The notes beneath the pieces are model-generated. The model was not told where the DNA came from, ran no database searches, and was given only the letters and a program-made list of their open reading frames with translations. This document shows positions 21,730 through 33,228 of a stretch of DNA of 64,000 nt, in pieces. This stretch comes from Anadara kagoshimensis. Taxonomy: Eukaryota; Mollusca; Bivalvia; Arcoida; Arcidae. Location of the stretch: NCBI GenBank assembly GCA_021292105.1, contig CM037874.1, positions 27,225,083-27,289,082 of the forward strand. Direction: 5' to 3'. The translations under genes and the position numbers were made by a program. Position 1 is the first letter of the stretch; each line of letters opens with the position of its first letter.

Positions 21730-24018
21730 GATGGAGGTGCAAACACAATTTTTTTTCTTGGCCTTAGCCTGTTGTGATGTACCAGTGTGTTTGTATATTT
21801 TTAGAAATTTAGGATGTCAACAAGAAGAAGAACGAGAATGAACGAAGGACCTCTATCACCAACACCTATTAAGAAGCGTGGGAAGAAAACAGCGAGGAAG
21901 ACACCGCCTAAAGAGTCTACAAAGTCCTTGTATGAACCGTTTCATATTGATACACCCAGCACTAGAAGTTATGGTGGAATAAGAACAAACTCACACATGA
22001 TACAAGCCAGAAGGTTAGTATTAAATTGGATAATATTAACTGGAAAAATAAATGTTGATCAAGGCAATTGACACCCAATTTCATACTTTCTAGTTACGGA
22101 CTAGATGAGTAGATGTACAGGTGACCTAGATAGTTCTTGTGGCAGCACTTTATCATTAGCAACCAATGATTTTTTTTAAATACCTTTTTTTTTTTTCTTT
22201 TTTTTTTAAATTACTACCAAATAAATGTAGTCCCCCTTGGGGAAAAATGACTAAAATTTTCCAATGTGTCCACTTAAATTTCCCCAAAAACAACAGTGAT
22301 GCATTGAGAAATTTAATGTAGTTGTCCTTATCCACAAAATATCAGATAGTACCACAATATAGTGTCTTTGTTATGAAGATACTGGCTATTGTCAGCATGT
22401 CATAATGGTGATAATGCAGTTTGCTAGATCTGAGAACTTCAATTTTCCCAATTCTATAGACAAAAGATAGTTTTCAAATAATGTAACAAATTCACTGTTT
22501 ACTAGTATTCCTTTGATATTCTATTCCATCCATTCAATCTGTCTGTCCTGTTTGTTTTTAGTGCATTTTAGAGTTCTGTTTGTCATGTTTGTGGTCCAGT
22601 GAGTCGCACTGTCTCCTGACAGCTCATGTTTTATATTTATAGACAAACTATAGAAACCCCAACCAGACTTAGAAGAGAAGTTGAAGATTTAACGTCCAAC
22701 ATGCAGGCATTAACAACACTCACACCCTGTACACTACAGCAGAGATGTAAAGCCAGGTATTGTTATATATAACAACTCAATATTATACTGATTTAACGTC
22801 CAACATGCAGGCTTTAACAACACTCACACCCTGTACACTACAGCAGAGATGTAAAGCCAGGTATTGTTATATATAACAACTCAATATTATACTGATTTAA
22901 CGTCCAACATGCAGGCATTTACAACACTGACACCATGTACACTACAGCAGAGATGTAAAGCCAGGTATTTTGATATAACTAAACAACAGTGTAATTATTA
23001 TATGAGGGTGTAATGTTTTTTGACCAGACATTCAGTCTGTGCAGTGCATCATAATTTTTCTGCACTTTTCCCCCTAAACAACTGCAGATATTTAGCTGAT
23101 TTTTGGTATGCAAGTCTGACACAATGTGTTACGGATGAAGTTTATATTTTGTTTCCAGCTGCTGATTTTCATAGATTGTATCATTTGTATGGCCCTTGGA
23201 TTTTGGAAATTTCACACCAATAACTGCAGAACTCTAGGGTTCAATATTTGGGCACATAAAGTATGTGAGCTCTCTCACAAAGGTACCACTATGGTAGCTC
23301 AGTTGGTCGAGTGCTTGCTCCGTAAGTGGGAAGTCATGGGTTTAATCCCAGGCCGGGTCTGACCCAAGACTTGAAATTGGGTAGTGACTGTTCTTTTGCC
23401 AAGCACTCTGCATTACAAAATGAAAGTCACAGTTCTTGTGGATGGGAACTTAAAATAAATGAGGTCCTGTGTCACAGTGGGCTTGGCACGATAAAGAACC
23501 CTGCTGTATAATGCCATTAGCACAATGCACAGGCAAAATTTCTGCACTGTCGCCTATATCTGGTGACGTCTCAAATTAAGTGAGATATTCTTAACTTGGA
23601 CGTTAAACACCATTACTGAATTCAACTCTCTCACAAAGGTTCTTTCATATATGTGAAGTTATTGCATCAAGTAGATACAGTTCCACTGTCTAAAATAACA
23701 TTATTGTGTTGTAATATTGAATGACATCATGCTGTGAATATTTTTTATACAAGATAATTAGAGACTAGATTATGATATCTATACACATGAGAAGATATAG
23801 GATGAGGTTTTTTTTTAAATGTTTATGACAGTAATAGACCTGGTGGCCGTAATACTGATAATCATTGAATAATCATTGAAAGCTGGTAAAGTAATCCAGT
23901 AATTAGGCAGGATATTTATTCAGTAATACTGACATTGCCATGATGGATCCAGTAATAAGTTTGATGATGGAAAGAATGGACAATCTAATTAGGAATCCTT
24001 TTTAGCTCACCTGAGCCA

Positions 24019-24050
<32 letters not shown>

Positions 24051-27000
24051 GTCCGTTGTCTGTCGTCGTCGTCGTTGTCGTCGTAAACTTTTCACATTTT
24101 CGACTTCTCCTCTGAAAGTACTTGGCAGATTTCAATGAGACTTGGTCAGAAGCATGTCTGGGTCGGTGCAATTCAGATTTGTTCGTGGCGTTGCCATGGC
24201 TACCATAACTAGGTCAAGGTGACCTAGGGGTGCAAAAATCTTAAAAAATCTTCTTCTCCGAAAGTATTGTTTGGAGAAAAAATCTGATGAGATATTTGGC
24301 TTCTCTAGGGTCTTAAGCCTATAGTTTGTTCATTTTGTGAAATTCGGTCGAAAAATGGGTTACGCGTTTTTGCGTTTAATTTTGAAAAAATCGTAAAATA
24401 GCTTCAAATTGTTATAACTTGACTACTTGACCAGATAATGACATGGGGTTTTCAGTTTTGACATCTTCTTGTTAGTATCTTCAAAATGAGGTCAAGGTCA
24501 ATTGTGAAGGTCGTGACCTAATTTTTTTTACCTCTGATTATAATTATTATCTCGAAAACTATAAACTTTTTGTATAGTCATGTATATTAGAATGTTGTAG
24601 GTATTGATACAACGATCATTTTGATGTATAGAAAAAGGTCATGGGTTCAAAGGTCAAGGTCACAGATGCGAAACAATACCAAAATGGTTAATTATCTCGA
24701 AAACTATAAACTTTTTGTATAGGCATGTATATTAGAATGTTGTAGGTATTGATACAACGATCATTTTGATGTATAGAAAAAGGTCATGGGTTCAAAGGTC
24801 AAGGTCACAGATGCGAAACAACACCGAAATGGTTAATTATCTCGAAAACTATAAACTTTTTGTATAGGCATGTATGTTAGAATGTTGTAGGTATTGATAC
24901 GACGATCATTTTGATGTATAGAAAAAGGTCATGGGTTCAAAGGTCAAGGTCACAGATGCGAATCAATACTGAAATGGTTAATTATCTCGAAAACTATAAA
25001 CTTTTTGTATAGGCATTTATATTTGAATGTTGTAGATATTGATACAACGATTATTTTGATGTATAGAAAAAGGTCATGGGTTCAAAGGTCAAGGTCACAG
25101 ATTCGAAACAATACCGAAATGGTTAATTATCTCGAAAACTATAAACTTTTTGTATAGGCATTTATATTAGAATGTTGTAGGTATTGATACAACAATCGTT
25201 TTGATGTATAGTAAACGGTCATGGGTTCAAAGGTCAAGGTCACAGATGCGAATCAATACTGAAATGGTTAATTATCTCGAAAACTATAAACTTTTTGTAT
25301 AGGCATGTATATCATAATGTTGTAGGTATTGATACAACGATCATGTTGATGTATAGAAAAAGGTCATAGGTTCAAAGGTCAAGGTCACAGATGCAAAACA
25401 ACACCGAAATGGTTAATTATCTCGAAAACTATAAACTTTTTGTATAGGCATGTATATTAGAATGTTGTAGGTATTGATGCAACGATCATTTTGATGTATA
25501 GAAAAAGGTCATAGGTTCAAAGGTCAAGGTCACAGATGCAAAACAATATTGAAATGGTTAATTATCTTGAAAACTATAAACTTTTTGTATAGACATGTAT
25601 ATTAGAATGTTGTAGGTATTGATACAACGATCATTTTGATGTATAGAAAAAGGTCATGGGTTCAAAGGTCAAGGTCACAGATGCGAATCAATACTGAAAT
25701 GGTTAATTATCTCGAAAACTATAAACTTTTTGTATAGGCATGTATATTATAATGTTGTAGGTATTGATACGACGATCATTTTGATGTATAGAAAAAGGTC
25801 ATGGGTTCAAAGGTCAAGGTCACAGATGTGAAAACAATACCGAAATGGTTAATTATCTCGAAAACTATAAACTTTTTGTATAGGCATGTATATTAGAATG
25901 TTGTAGGTATTGATGCAACGATCATTTTGATGTATAGAAAAAGGTCATAGGTTCAAAGGTCAAGGTCACAGATGCAAAACAATATTGAAATTGAAATGGT
26001 TAATTATCTTGAAAAACTATAAACTTTTTGTATAGACATGTATATTAGAATGTTGTAGGTATTGATACAACGATAATTTTGATGTATAGAAAAAGGTCAT
26101 GGGTTCAAAGGTTCAAGGTCACAGATGTGAAAACAATACCGAAATGGTTAATTATCTCGAAAACTATAAACTTTTGTATAGGCATGTATATTAGAATGTT
26201 GTAGGTATTGATACAATGATCATTTTGATGTAAAGAAAAAGTCATGGGGTTTAGTATTACGTTACTTTAAATCTATCAGCTAGCCATTAGTTATCAGGTG
26301 AGCGTATAAGGCCCATGGGCCTCTTGTTTAATGAGGTCAAAAGCACCAGCTAAGCTGCTTATGAATTATTGAACCCCTCCATATGAGTGAAATAATCCTT
26401 AACATACCATTTTCCACTTTAAGTTCACAAATTCAAAATTACAAGTAGCCAAATTTCCAAAATTTGTAAATTTTTATTTACTGCTTGTTTTTCACTTACT
26501 TGGTGGATGTGAAGTTTGTGTGACAGGAATGAATATAGTTACATAGTAAAACATTTGTTTTATTATAAAGAAATAATCATCATCTACTATTGGTATATCA
26601 TTAAATAATGTACAGACCAGAGTTCTGATACAAAAGAATAATAAGCAGAGTTCATACAACCTTAAAAAGTCCCTAAATTTGATGCTACACCCTGAAAAGT
26701 CCTTAAATAATAAATTTGGTTACCATCCCTATAAAGGTACTAAATATTGAAGCAAGGACCTAAACTTTGCCAATAGTTAGATGTTGGTACAAATATCTGC
26801 ACAAGATTTCCAAGAAAATTGGCACACCAGTTGTTGGTTGTTCTAAACATGTAGAAAACAGTTACTTATGCAGAAAGTCATAATATTTATTTCAGGTAAT
26901 GACATGAAAAATTTCATACATAATTACACTGCTTAATACTTCAGAAACCCTGGCCCTAATTTTTAATATCCTGCAGAGCTCCAGATAAGAGGAGTATCTG

Positions 27001-30000
27001 TGTAAATACCCCTCAATTTTTTAGCTCACCTGACCGAAGGTCATGTGAGCTTATGGCATAGCGCAGCGTGTGTATGTGCGTGCGTGTGTGCGTGCGTGTG
27101 TGCGTGCGTGTGTGCGTCGTTAACACCTATTTTCGACTTCTCCTCTGAAACTAGTGGACAGTTTTTAATGAAACTTTGTCAGAAGTATATATGGGTCAGT
27201 GCAATTCAGATTTGTTCGTGGCGTTGCTATGGCTACCATAACTAGGTCAAGGTGACCTAGGGGTTCAAAAATCTTAAAAAATCTTCTTCTCCGAAAGTAC
27301 TGATTGGAGAAAAAATCTGATGTGATATTTGGCTTCTCTAGGGTCTTAAGCCTATAGTTTGTTCATTTTGTGAAATTCGGTTAAAAAATAGGTTACGCGT
27401 TTTTGCAATTAATTTTAAAAAAATCGTAAAATAGCTTCAAATTGTTATACCTTGACTATTTGACCAGAAAATGACATGGGGTTTTCAGTTTTGACATCTT
27501 CTTGTTAGTATCTTCAAAATGAGGTCAAGGTCAATTGTGAAGGTCGTGACCTAATTTTTTTTACCTCTGATTATAATTATTATCTCGAAAACTATAAACT
27601 TTTTGTATAGGCATGTATATTAGAATGTTGTAGGTATTGATACAACGATCATTTTGATGTATAGAAAAAGGTCATGAGTTCAAAGGTCAAGGTCACAGAT
27701 GCGAAACAATACCGAAATGGTTAATTATCTCTAAAACTATAAACATTTTGTATAGGCTTGTATATTAGAATGTTGTAGGTATTGATACAACGATCATTTT
27801 GATGGATAGAGAAAGGTCATGGGTTCAAAGGTCAAGGTCACATATGCGAAACAATACCGAAATGTTTTATTATCTCGAAAACTATAAACTTTTTGTATGG
27901 GCATGTATATTAGAATGTTGTAGGTATTGATACAACAGTCATTTTGATGTATAGAAAAAGGTCATGGGTTTAAAGGTCAAGGTCACAGATGTGAAACAAT
28001 ACTGAAATGGTTAATTATCTCGAAAACTATAAACTTTTTGTATAGGCATGTATATTAGAATATTGTAGGTATTGATACAATGATCATTTTGATGTATAGA
28101 AAAAGGTCATGGGTTCAAAGGTCAAGGTCACAGATGTGAAACAATACCGAAATGGTTAATTATCTTGAAAACTATAAACTTTTTGTATAGGCTTGTATAT
28201 TAGAATGTTGTAGGTATTGATACAACGATCATTTTGATGTATAGAAAAAGGTCATGGGTTCAAAGGTCAAGGTCACAGATGTGAAACAATACCGAAATTG
28301 TTAATTATTTCGAAAACTATAAACTTTTTGTATATTCATGTATATTAGAATGTTGTAGGTATCGATACAACAATCATTTTGATGTATAGAAAAAGGTCAT
28401 GGGTTCAAAGGTCAAGGTCACAGATGCGAAACAATACCGAAATGGTTAATTATTTCGAAAACTATAAACTTTTTGTATAGGCATGTATATTAGAATGTTG
28501 TAGGTATTGATACAACGATCATTTTGATGTATAGAAAAAGGTCATGGGTTCAAAGGTCAAGGTCACAGATGTGAAACAATACTGAAATGGTTAATTATCT
28601 CGAAAACTATAAACTTTTTGTATAGGCATGTATATTAGAATATTGTAGGTATTGATACAATGATCATTTTGATGTATAGAAAAAGGTCATGGGTTCAAAG
28701 GTCAAGGTCACAGATGTAAAACAATACCGAAATGGTTAATTATCTTGAAAACTATAAACTTTTTGTATAGGCTTGTATATTAGAATGTTGTAGGTATTGA
28801 TACAACGATCATTTTGATGTATAAAAAAAGGTCATGGGTTCAAAGGTCAAGGTCACAGATGTGAAACAATACCGAAATGGTTAATTATCTCCAAAACTAT
28901 AAACTTTTTGTATAGGCATGTATATTAGAATGTTGTAGGTATTGATACAACAATCATTTTGATGTATAGGAAAAGGTCATGGGTTCAAAGGTCAAGGTCA
29001 CAGATGTGAAACAATACTGAAATGGTTAATTATCTTGAAAACTATTAACTTTTTGTATATTCATGTATATTAGAATGTTGTAGGTATTGATACAATGGTT
29101 ATCATGATGTAAAGAAAAAAGTCATTGGGGTTTAGTATTTATGTTTTCTTTAAATCTATCGGCTAGCCATTAGTTATCAGGTGAGCGTATCAGGCCCATG
29201 GGCCTCTTGTTTAAAATACATGTACTCTTTGAATTGTAAATGTAAGGGTATCAAAACCCTTTGAAAATTCTCATTACCCTTTACAATTCTTATAACAGTA
29301 AAGCCTGCTATAGGGGTTGAACTCCTGACCCAAGTACCTGTGAAATGCCATTGTCACAATGAAGATAATGTTACTGTATTATTGTTAAAAGTTATACTTA
29401 TTTGAATAAATGGCTTTGAAAATTTAAAATGCTCTTTACATTTTTGTGGATCAGTGTCGATACTCTTTAGATTTTACAGGATATCCTTTAGAAAAAAGTA
29501 GGGGTAATGACCCTTCATGTCAAATTCTTATCTGGAGCTATGATCCAGGCCCTAAAAAGGCCCTAAATTTTAATCTCCATATTCTGTATGAACCCTGGTA
29601 CATGTTCATCTTGAGGTGGCAAATCCACAGAGTGACATACATGTATTCTCCTCACGTAAACGAGGGATGTGAACTCAAGTTTTCACAGCATCCATTTAGC
29701 TTATTTCTCATTGACCTAAATAAAAATTAATGCAGGGGTTAAAAATTCCCAGGTCTGAGGTCCAGGACCTTTTGACTTCACATTTGGACCCATGATATTT
29801 AAACTGTAAATGTCCAATGAACTTGCTGTTTTTAACAGTCTAATAAAGTATTGCCTTTTTCTATTATGATAATGTAATTGTACATGAGCATTTTTAATGT
29901 TGGTCATAAACTCTAAAAACTTTGTGTGGGACTTGCAAAAAATAAAGATTTCTGACCATCTTCCTACCTGTCTGAAGAGCAAACTAACATAATTCCATTC

Positions 30001-30165
30001 TCTAACTAGTGTATTTATTACTTGCCCTTGTACTCTATGTACATTTTATATTTCAGACGATCAGTATCACCGCTGACAAATGGTAGTTTACGGAACAGAG
30101 AGAGAGCAGAGAGAAGAAGTATGAGATTACAGACAAGACGGAGAATTGAAACGTCGGTTTATTGA
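19423..30165 (+). CDS. Unrecognised basic KEN-box protein with CDK-type sites, complete 4-exon gene
   Basis: Exons 19423-19707, 21805-22013, 22643-22756 and 30057-30165 join through GT-AG introns, in frame, into 717 nt (238 residues plus stop). The start sits in a good context (ccaccacgATGG). The protein is strongly basic with no signal peptide or membrane segment. A KEN motif lies at 36-38, within LKGKENAYFNTPK. Proline-directed sites occur at about T43, S113, T115 (TPIKK), T128, T145, T170, T192 and S207, and there are Arg/Lys-rich stretches (STRRRTRM, RRSMRLQTRRRI). These features suit a nuclear or mitotic protein degraded by APC/C, which is inference. The layout LYEPFHIDTP followed by a short C-terminal helix faintly recalls PIMREG (FAM64A), but I cannot confirm homology. 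The last intron (7.3 kb) holds a partial exon triplication, a SINE and two pearl/Helentron-like elements. Confidence 0.8.
19895..19928. repeat. (TC)n microsatellite
   Basis: About 17 uninterrupted TC units lie in intron 1 of the KEN-box gene. Confidence 0.95.
19929..21804. other. Intron 1 remainder, low-complexity AT-rich
   Basis: It contains a TTTA-rich tract at 21420-21490 and a nearly pure T run at about 21687-21728. A 64-codon open frame at 20691-20885 is AT-rich (Lys/Asn/Ile) and is taken as chance. No exon was recognised. Confidence 0.5.
21805..22013 (+). CDS. KEN-box gene exon 2
   Basis: Acceptor atttttag|AAA and donor AGAAG|gttagt. It encodes residues 96-164 plus part of 165: KFRMSTRRRTRMNEGPLSPT, then a lysine-rich stretch, and SLYEPFHIDTPSTRSYGG. 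A long poly-T tract at 21681-21728 lies about 80 bp upstream of the acceptor. Confidence 0.82.
22014..22642. other. Intron 2 of the KEN-box gene
   Basis: No repeat ends or additional exon were seen. There are T-rich tracts near 22169-22208. Confidence 0.6.
22643..22756 (+). CDS. KEN-box gene exon 3
   Basis: Acceptor tatttatag|ACA and donor GCCAG|gtattg. It encodes residues 165-203: ETPTRLRREVEDLTSNMQAL, then TTLTPCTLQQRCKA. This could form one amphipathic helix. Its 3' part and donor are duplicated twice just downstream. Confidence 0.82.
22686..22970. repeat. 104-bp tandem triplication of exon 3 end plus donor
   Basis: The segment starting GATTTAACGTCCAACATGCAG begins at 22686 (inside exon 3), 22790 and 22894, exactly 104 bp apart. 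Copies 2 and 3 include the last part of the exon and its donor (GCCAG|gtatt) but lack the exon's acceptor. The third copy ends about 77 bp in. Copies differ by a few substitutions, so the duplication is fairly recent. Confidence 0.95.
23270..23640 (+). mobile_element. SINE family 1, full-length with 15-bp target duplication
   Basis: The element is 23285-23625. It has head GGTAGCTCAGTTGGTCGAGTG, B box GGTTTAATCCC, the family body, and a 3' domain ending GGACGTTAAACACCATTACTG. The 15-bp direct repeat CTCTCTCACAAAGGT flanks it exactly at 23270-23284 and 23626-23640, defining the element length (341 bp) unusually cleanly. It lies in intron 3 of the KEN-box gene. Confidence 0.95.
24211..24225. promoter_or_regulatory. 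Perfect IR3 nuclear-receptor palindrome (ERE consensus)
   Basis: AGGTCA AGG TGACCT is an exact inverted repeat of the AGGTCA half-site with 3-bp spacing, the textbook estrogen-receptor-type response element. It recurs in the same place in the other two elements. Function is not shown. Confidence 0.5.
24530..26250 (+). repeat. 145-bp tandem core of element copy 1
   Basis: Monomers are recognised by TTAATTATCTCGAAAACTAT, GTTGTAGGTATTGATACAAC and TTCAAAGGTCAAGGTCACAG. Successive ATTATCTCG positions are 24691, 24836 and 24981, giving 145 bp. One later unit has a 9-bp direct duplication (TTGAAATTGAAATGG near 25984). Confidence 0.93.
26330..27022. other. Intron sequence between two pearl/Helentron-like elements
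   Basis: AT-rich. No exon or repeat ends were recognised. Confidence 0.5.
27023..29212 (+). mobile_element. Pearl/Helentron-like non-autonomous element, copy 2
   Basis: It has the same architecture as copy 1. The 5' hairpin differs (AGCTCACCTGACC gaa GGTCATGTGAGCT) with the stem preserved, and the microsatellite is (GTGC/GTGT)n instead of GTC. About 11 monomers of 145 bp run from about 27580 to 29110. The 3' end reads ATCAGGTGAGCGTATCAGGCCCATGGGCCTC in two pieces around the palindrome. It lies in the same intron and orientation as copy 1. Confidence 0.85.
27244..27258. promoter_or_regulatory. Perfect IR3 nuclear-receptor palindrome, copy 2
   Basis: Exact AGGTCA AGG TGACCT, same position within the element head as in copies 1 and 3. 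Confidence 0.5.
29213..30056. other. End of intron 3 of the KEN-box gene
   Basis: Unique AT-rich sequence; two open frames of about 90 codons have no exon-like flanks and are taken as chance. Confidence 0.5.
30057..30165 (+). CDS. KEN-box gene exon 4 and stop
   Basis: Acceptor tatatttcag|ACG. It encodes residues 203-238: SVSPLTNGSLRNRERAERRS, then MRLQTRRRIETSVY and TGA at 30163-30165. Phase 2 fits exon 3 exactly. A possible polyadenylation signal AATAAA occurs at 31269-31274, but the 3' end is not fixed. Confidence 0.8.
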
Positions 30166-32115
30166 GATTATTATATCTGAATAAGTCATTGTTTTACTCT
30201 ATACCACAATGTGTTCATTTCTTGCACTGGCAAGGAATTCTTGTCTCTTGTTGACAAGGAATATTTGTTTTTTCTGTCGACAAGGAATTTTTGTGCTGAC
30301 ATGAAATTTTTGTTTTTTGTGCTGGCCGTTGAATGTTTCATATTTGGAAACTCATAGCGACAGATTACAGAAACTTCAGAACTAAAATTTGCATACAAAA
30401 CATTAATAATGTCAATTATTATTTAAATTAGCTCATTTCATCGAGTTTGATAATAATTTCAGCTATTTTAGCTTATGTGACTTGGCCGATGTATAAAGGA
30501 TCTTGCATTCATGATCACCTGATATTGAATTTATTCAACATACCTATACTCCTATCAATATCATATTGACCTAAGTGTTAGATTCACTTTATTGAATATT
30601 CCTAGAAAGTTTTTTTTTGAGGGGAAATCTGTTCCTCACTAAAACAAGATACATGTAGTCGAAAATCCGGCAATGGGCACAAGTCACACCGCACAAAAGA
30701 TGTCAAGACATGTTAGAACAGTAGAATGACATCAATAACCTTAGAGGTCAGAGTGATGTTACACTAGTGTGTAATATGATTTTTATGACATAATTAGATT
30801 AATACAAAATACAAATGTACCTGTATGGTTTTGTTTTGAAAAGGGAATTTTTTGCTGTGTAATCTACGAGACCAAGATATTTGTTCACTATACAAAAAAA
30901 AAATCCCAAAAAACCAGATCACTGTAATTAAAAATAACCCTAGTATTTTTTAAAGAACAATTAAAATTCTTTAAAAAAATAATAATAAAAACTAGGGGTT
31001 AAAACATTTCCTTAAATTTTAAGTTAAAAAGTAAAAATAATCCAGCATGTTTTCAAGGTTGTGTTTTACAGGTAAAAATCCTTATCATGGATGCTTAATG
31101 AATTTTTCAATATCTATATAAGAGTCCCTTAAGATTACACCATTTAACATCAGATTTATAATATATTGAAATATTCTGGGGTTTTTTCTAGCAGTATCAA
31201 TAATACCTGTGTATGATTGTTGATACAGAAATTGTACTAAAATAATATCCTATAAAGATATTATCTAAAATAAAGTTGTGTATTGCATGTACTTAGTGTA
31301 ATGTAAATTAACTTACCAACATGCTAGTATTATTTTCTTATTCGAAAACTGATATGACACCAAACTGAATATATTTATGCATCAAAAGAAACATATATGC
31401 TGGTTGTCAGATAATGTATAATTCTTGAACATGATAAAAACTTTTCTTTTGGGGTTTAAGCAGCTAGGCAAAATTTTTGTGAAAGTGCACACATTGTAAA
31501 AGATTGTTATTATTTTTTTCATATATCACTCCAATCAAGGGCATGATATTTGTGTATAGACTTTATACAATTTTTGAATATACTCTTTGCCAGAGGCAGA
31601 TAGTTTTGTTTTACCTCGATGTGCTAGTGAAATTACTATGTAATTATACATGTTTGTATCATAACCCATGTAATCAATTTTTGTATACATTTTTTAAATG
31701 TTCTCAACATTTTATCTAATTTATGCAGTTCATATAAACCCTGATTTCCATTAACATTTGTGTTGACCAAGTGTCTCCTTTCATCATGAAAATCATTTTA
31801 TTTATTTCACAGATCCTGGAGGTTGGTTGTTTTTCCTAGGCATTCTGATTTTCTCCACCATTTTAGGACTGGACATTCGACAATCTCATAAACTCAATTT
31901 TTTCGCTTTTACTGGGATGGTCAAGTTTTAAGATAATGGATTTTCACTTTTACTGAAATGGTCAAGTTTTGAGATGGTTGAGAAAACCAGAGTGATAGGA
32001 AAATCAACCAACTTTCAAGCTCTGTAAAATAAATGAGTTCTATGATGTATAACACCATGACTCCACTACATCCCATTATTGCACAGAGTACTTGCACCAC
32101 AGGGACAATATTATC
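30166..32115. other. 3' flank of the KEN-box gene
   Basis: AT-rich, presumably 3' UTR followed by intergenic DNA. A short degenerate repeat of TTGACAAGGAAT-type units lies at 30220-30330 (about 30-bp spacing). No further gene was recognised. Confidence 0.45.
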
Positions 32116-32262
32116 AACATGTGTAAATGTACATTTGAAAAACATGCACATTTACAAATGGACAACATGTGTAAATTTACACTTGGAAAACATGCACATG
32201 AACATATGGACAACATGTGTAAATTCACACTTGGAAAACATGCACATTTGGAGAACATACTT
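32116..32262. repeat. 48-bp tandem repeat, three copies
   Basis: Units beginning AACATGTGTAAA start at 32116, 32164 and 32212, exactly 48 bp apart. Each contains a GGAAAACATGCACAT segment. Because 48 is divisible by 3 the frames stay open, giving short repetitive open frames that are not called as genes. Confidence 0.9.
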
Positions 32263-32796
32263 TCACATGAAAAACATGTATGTGGATGACAACTCTTTTA
32301 TATGGTTTAAGATTTTGTGTGTTTGATATGGTGAAAATTTCCCTGTGTAAAATAATGGTATTTTCAGATTTTCTGGTCGATAATAATTTTTCACAAATGT
32401 TAAAGGATATCATGTGTTTTATGGATTGACCAAATTATATTCACCATTTTTATTAAATATAAGTAAATATACTCCAAACCTGGAATTATAATTTTAAAGC
32501 ATTTATCCGGATTGTTAGTTTTAAGTGATTTTTGTTTTAATATCACATGTGTCTAAGATGTATATGGTTTATCTTAGCATTGTTAAATAAGTGTTCAGCT
32601 TGATGTGAAAGATGATGCAGGTCATTATTTGTTTTAAAAATTTTATGTAGAATATTATTTGTCATGAAGAACAAATACATTGTGATACATACTCTCTCTC
32701 TCTCTCTCATTGCTATCCTTTTTGCATTTAAACTTTTCTCAACATTTATTTTCTCTCACAAACACATTTCAACTTGTCTCATTATATACTTAAGCA

Positions 32797-32831
<35 letters not shown>

Positions 32832-32832
32832 A
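32797..32832. repeat. (CT)n microsatellite
   Basis: A CT run with one interruption; a shorter one lies at 32692-32708. Confidence 0.93.
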
Positions 32833-33113
32833 TTGATGCACATTCACACACTCAGATGTACACTTATGTTGGCTCCTATTAACACTGAGATTTATTATAC
32901 ACTAATTTTAATGGTACCATTTCATAACAAGAAATTTTGAGGTATTTAGTCACATATTAGGACTTTTAGTCGTATACACACTATTTTGTAGATGTTGTCA
33001 CTGTATATTGAGACTACATAATATTGCCACTAACAGAAGTACAATTTATAATACTCCTAAACACTTACAGTGTCATTTGTTTTCACCAGTTGAATTTATC
33101 CCACCTACTTTTT

Positions 33114-33128
33114 AGCTCACCTGAGCCA

Positions 33129-33160
<32 letters not shown>

Positions 33161-33189
33161 GTCCGTTGTCTGTCGTCGTCGTCGTCGTC

Positions 33190-33228
<39 letters not shown>

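Larger units (their letters stand above)
24004..26329 (+). mobile_element. Pearl/Helentron-like non-autonomous element, copy 1
   Basis: The 5' end is a hairpin (AGCTCACCTGAGCC aaa GGCTCAAGTGAGCT) followed by CTGATCACAATTTGTCC and a GTC-repeat microsatellite. Then come a conserved head of about 430 bp, about 12 tandem 145-bp monomers (about 24530-26250), and a 3' end with palindrome GGCCCATGGGCC before TCTTGTTT. Subterminal GCTCACCTGA (5') and TCAGGTGAGC (3') are exact inverses. Hairpin, subterminal inverted repeats, microsatellite and tandem core fit Helentron-associated interspersed elements, of which the oyster 'pearl' elements are an example. It has no coding capacity. Confidence 0.85.

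Noticed and set aside
24004-26329. Canonical Helitron
   Set aside because: The 3' end lacks CTRR after the hairpin (TCTTGTTT instead). Subterminal inverted repeats and a microsatellite fit Helentron-associated elements better.
19423-30165. Firm naming of the plus-strand gene as PIMREG
   Set aside because: Only short, weak resemblances were seen by eye and there is no diagnostic motif, so the symbol is left empty.
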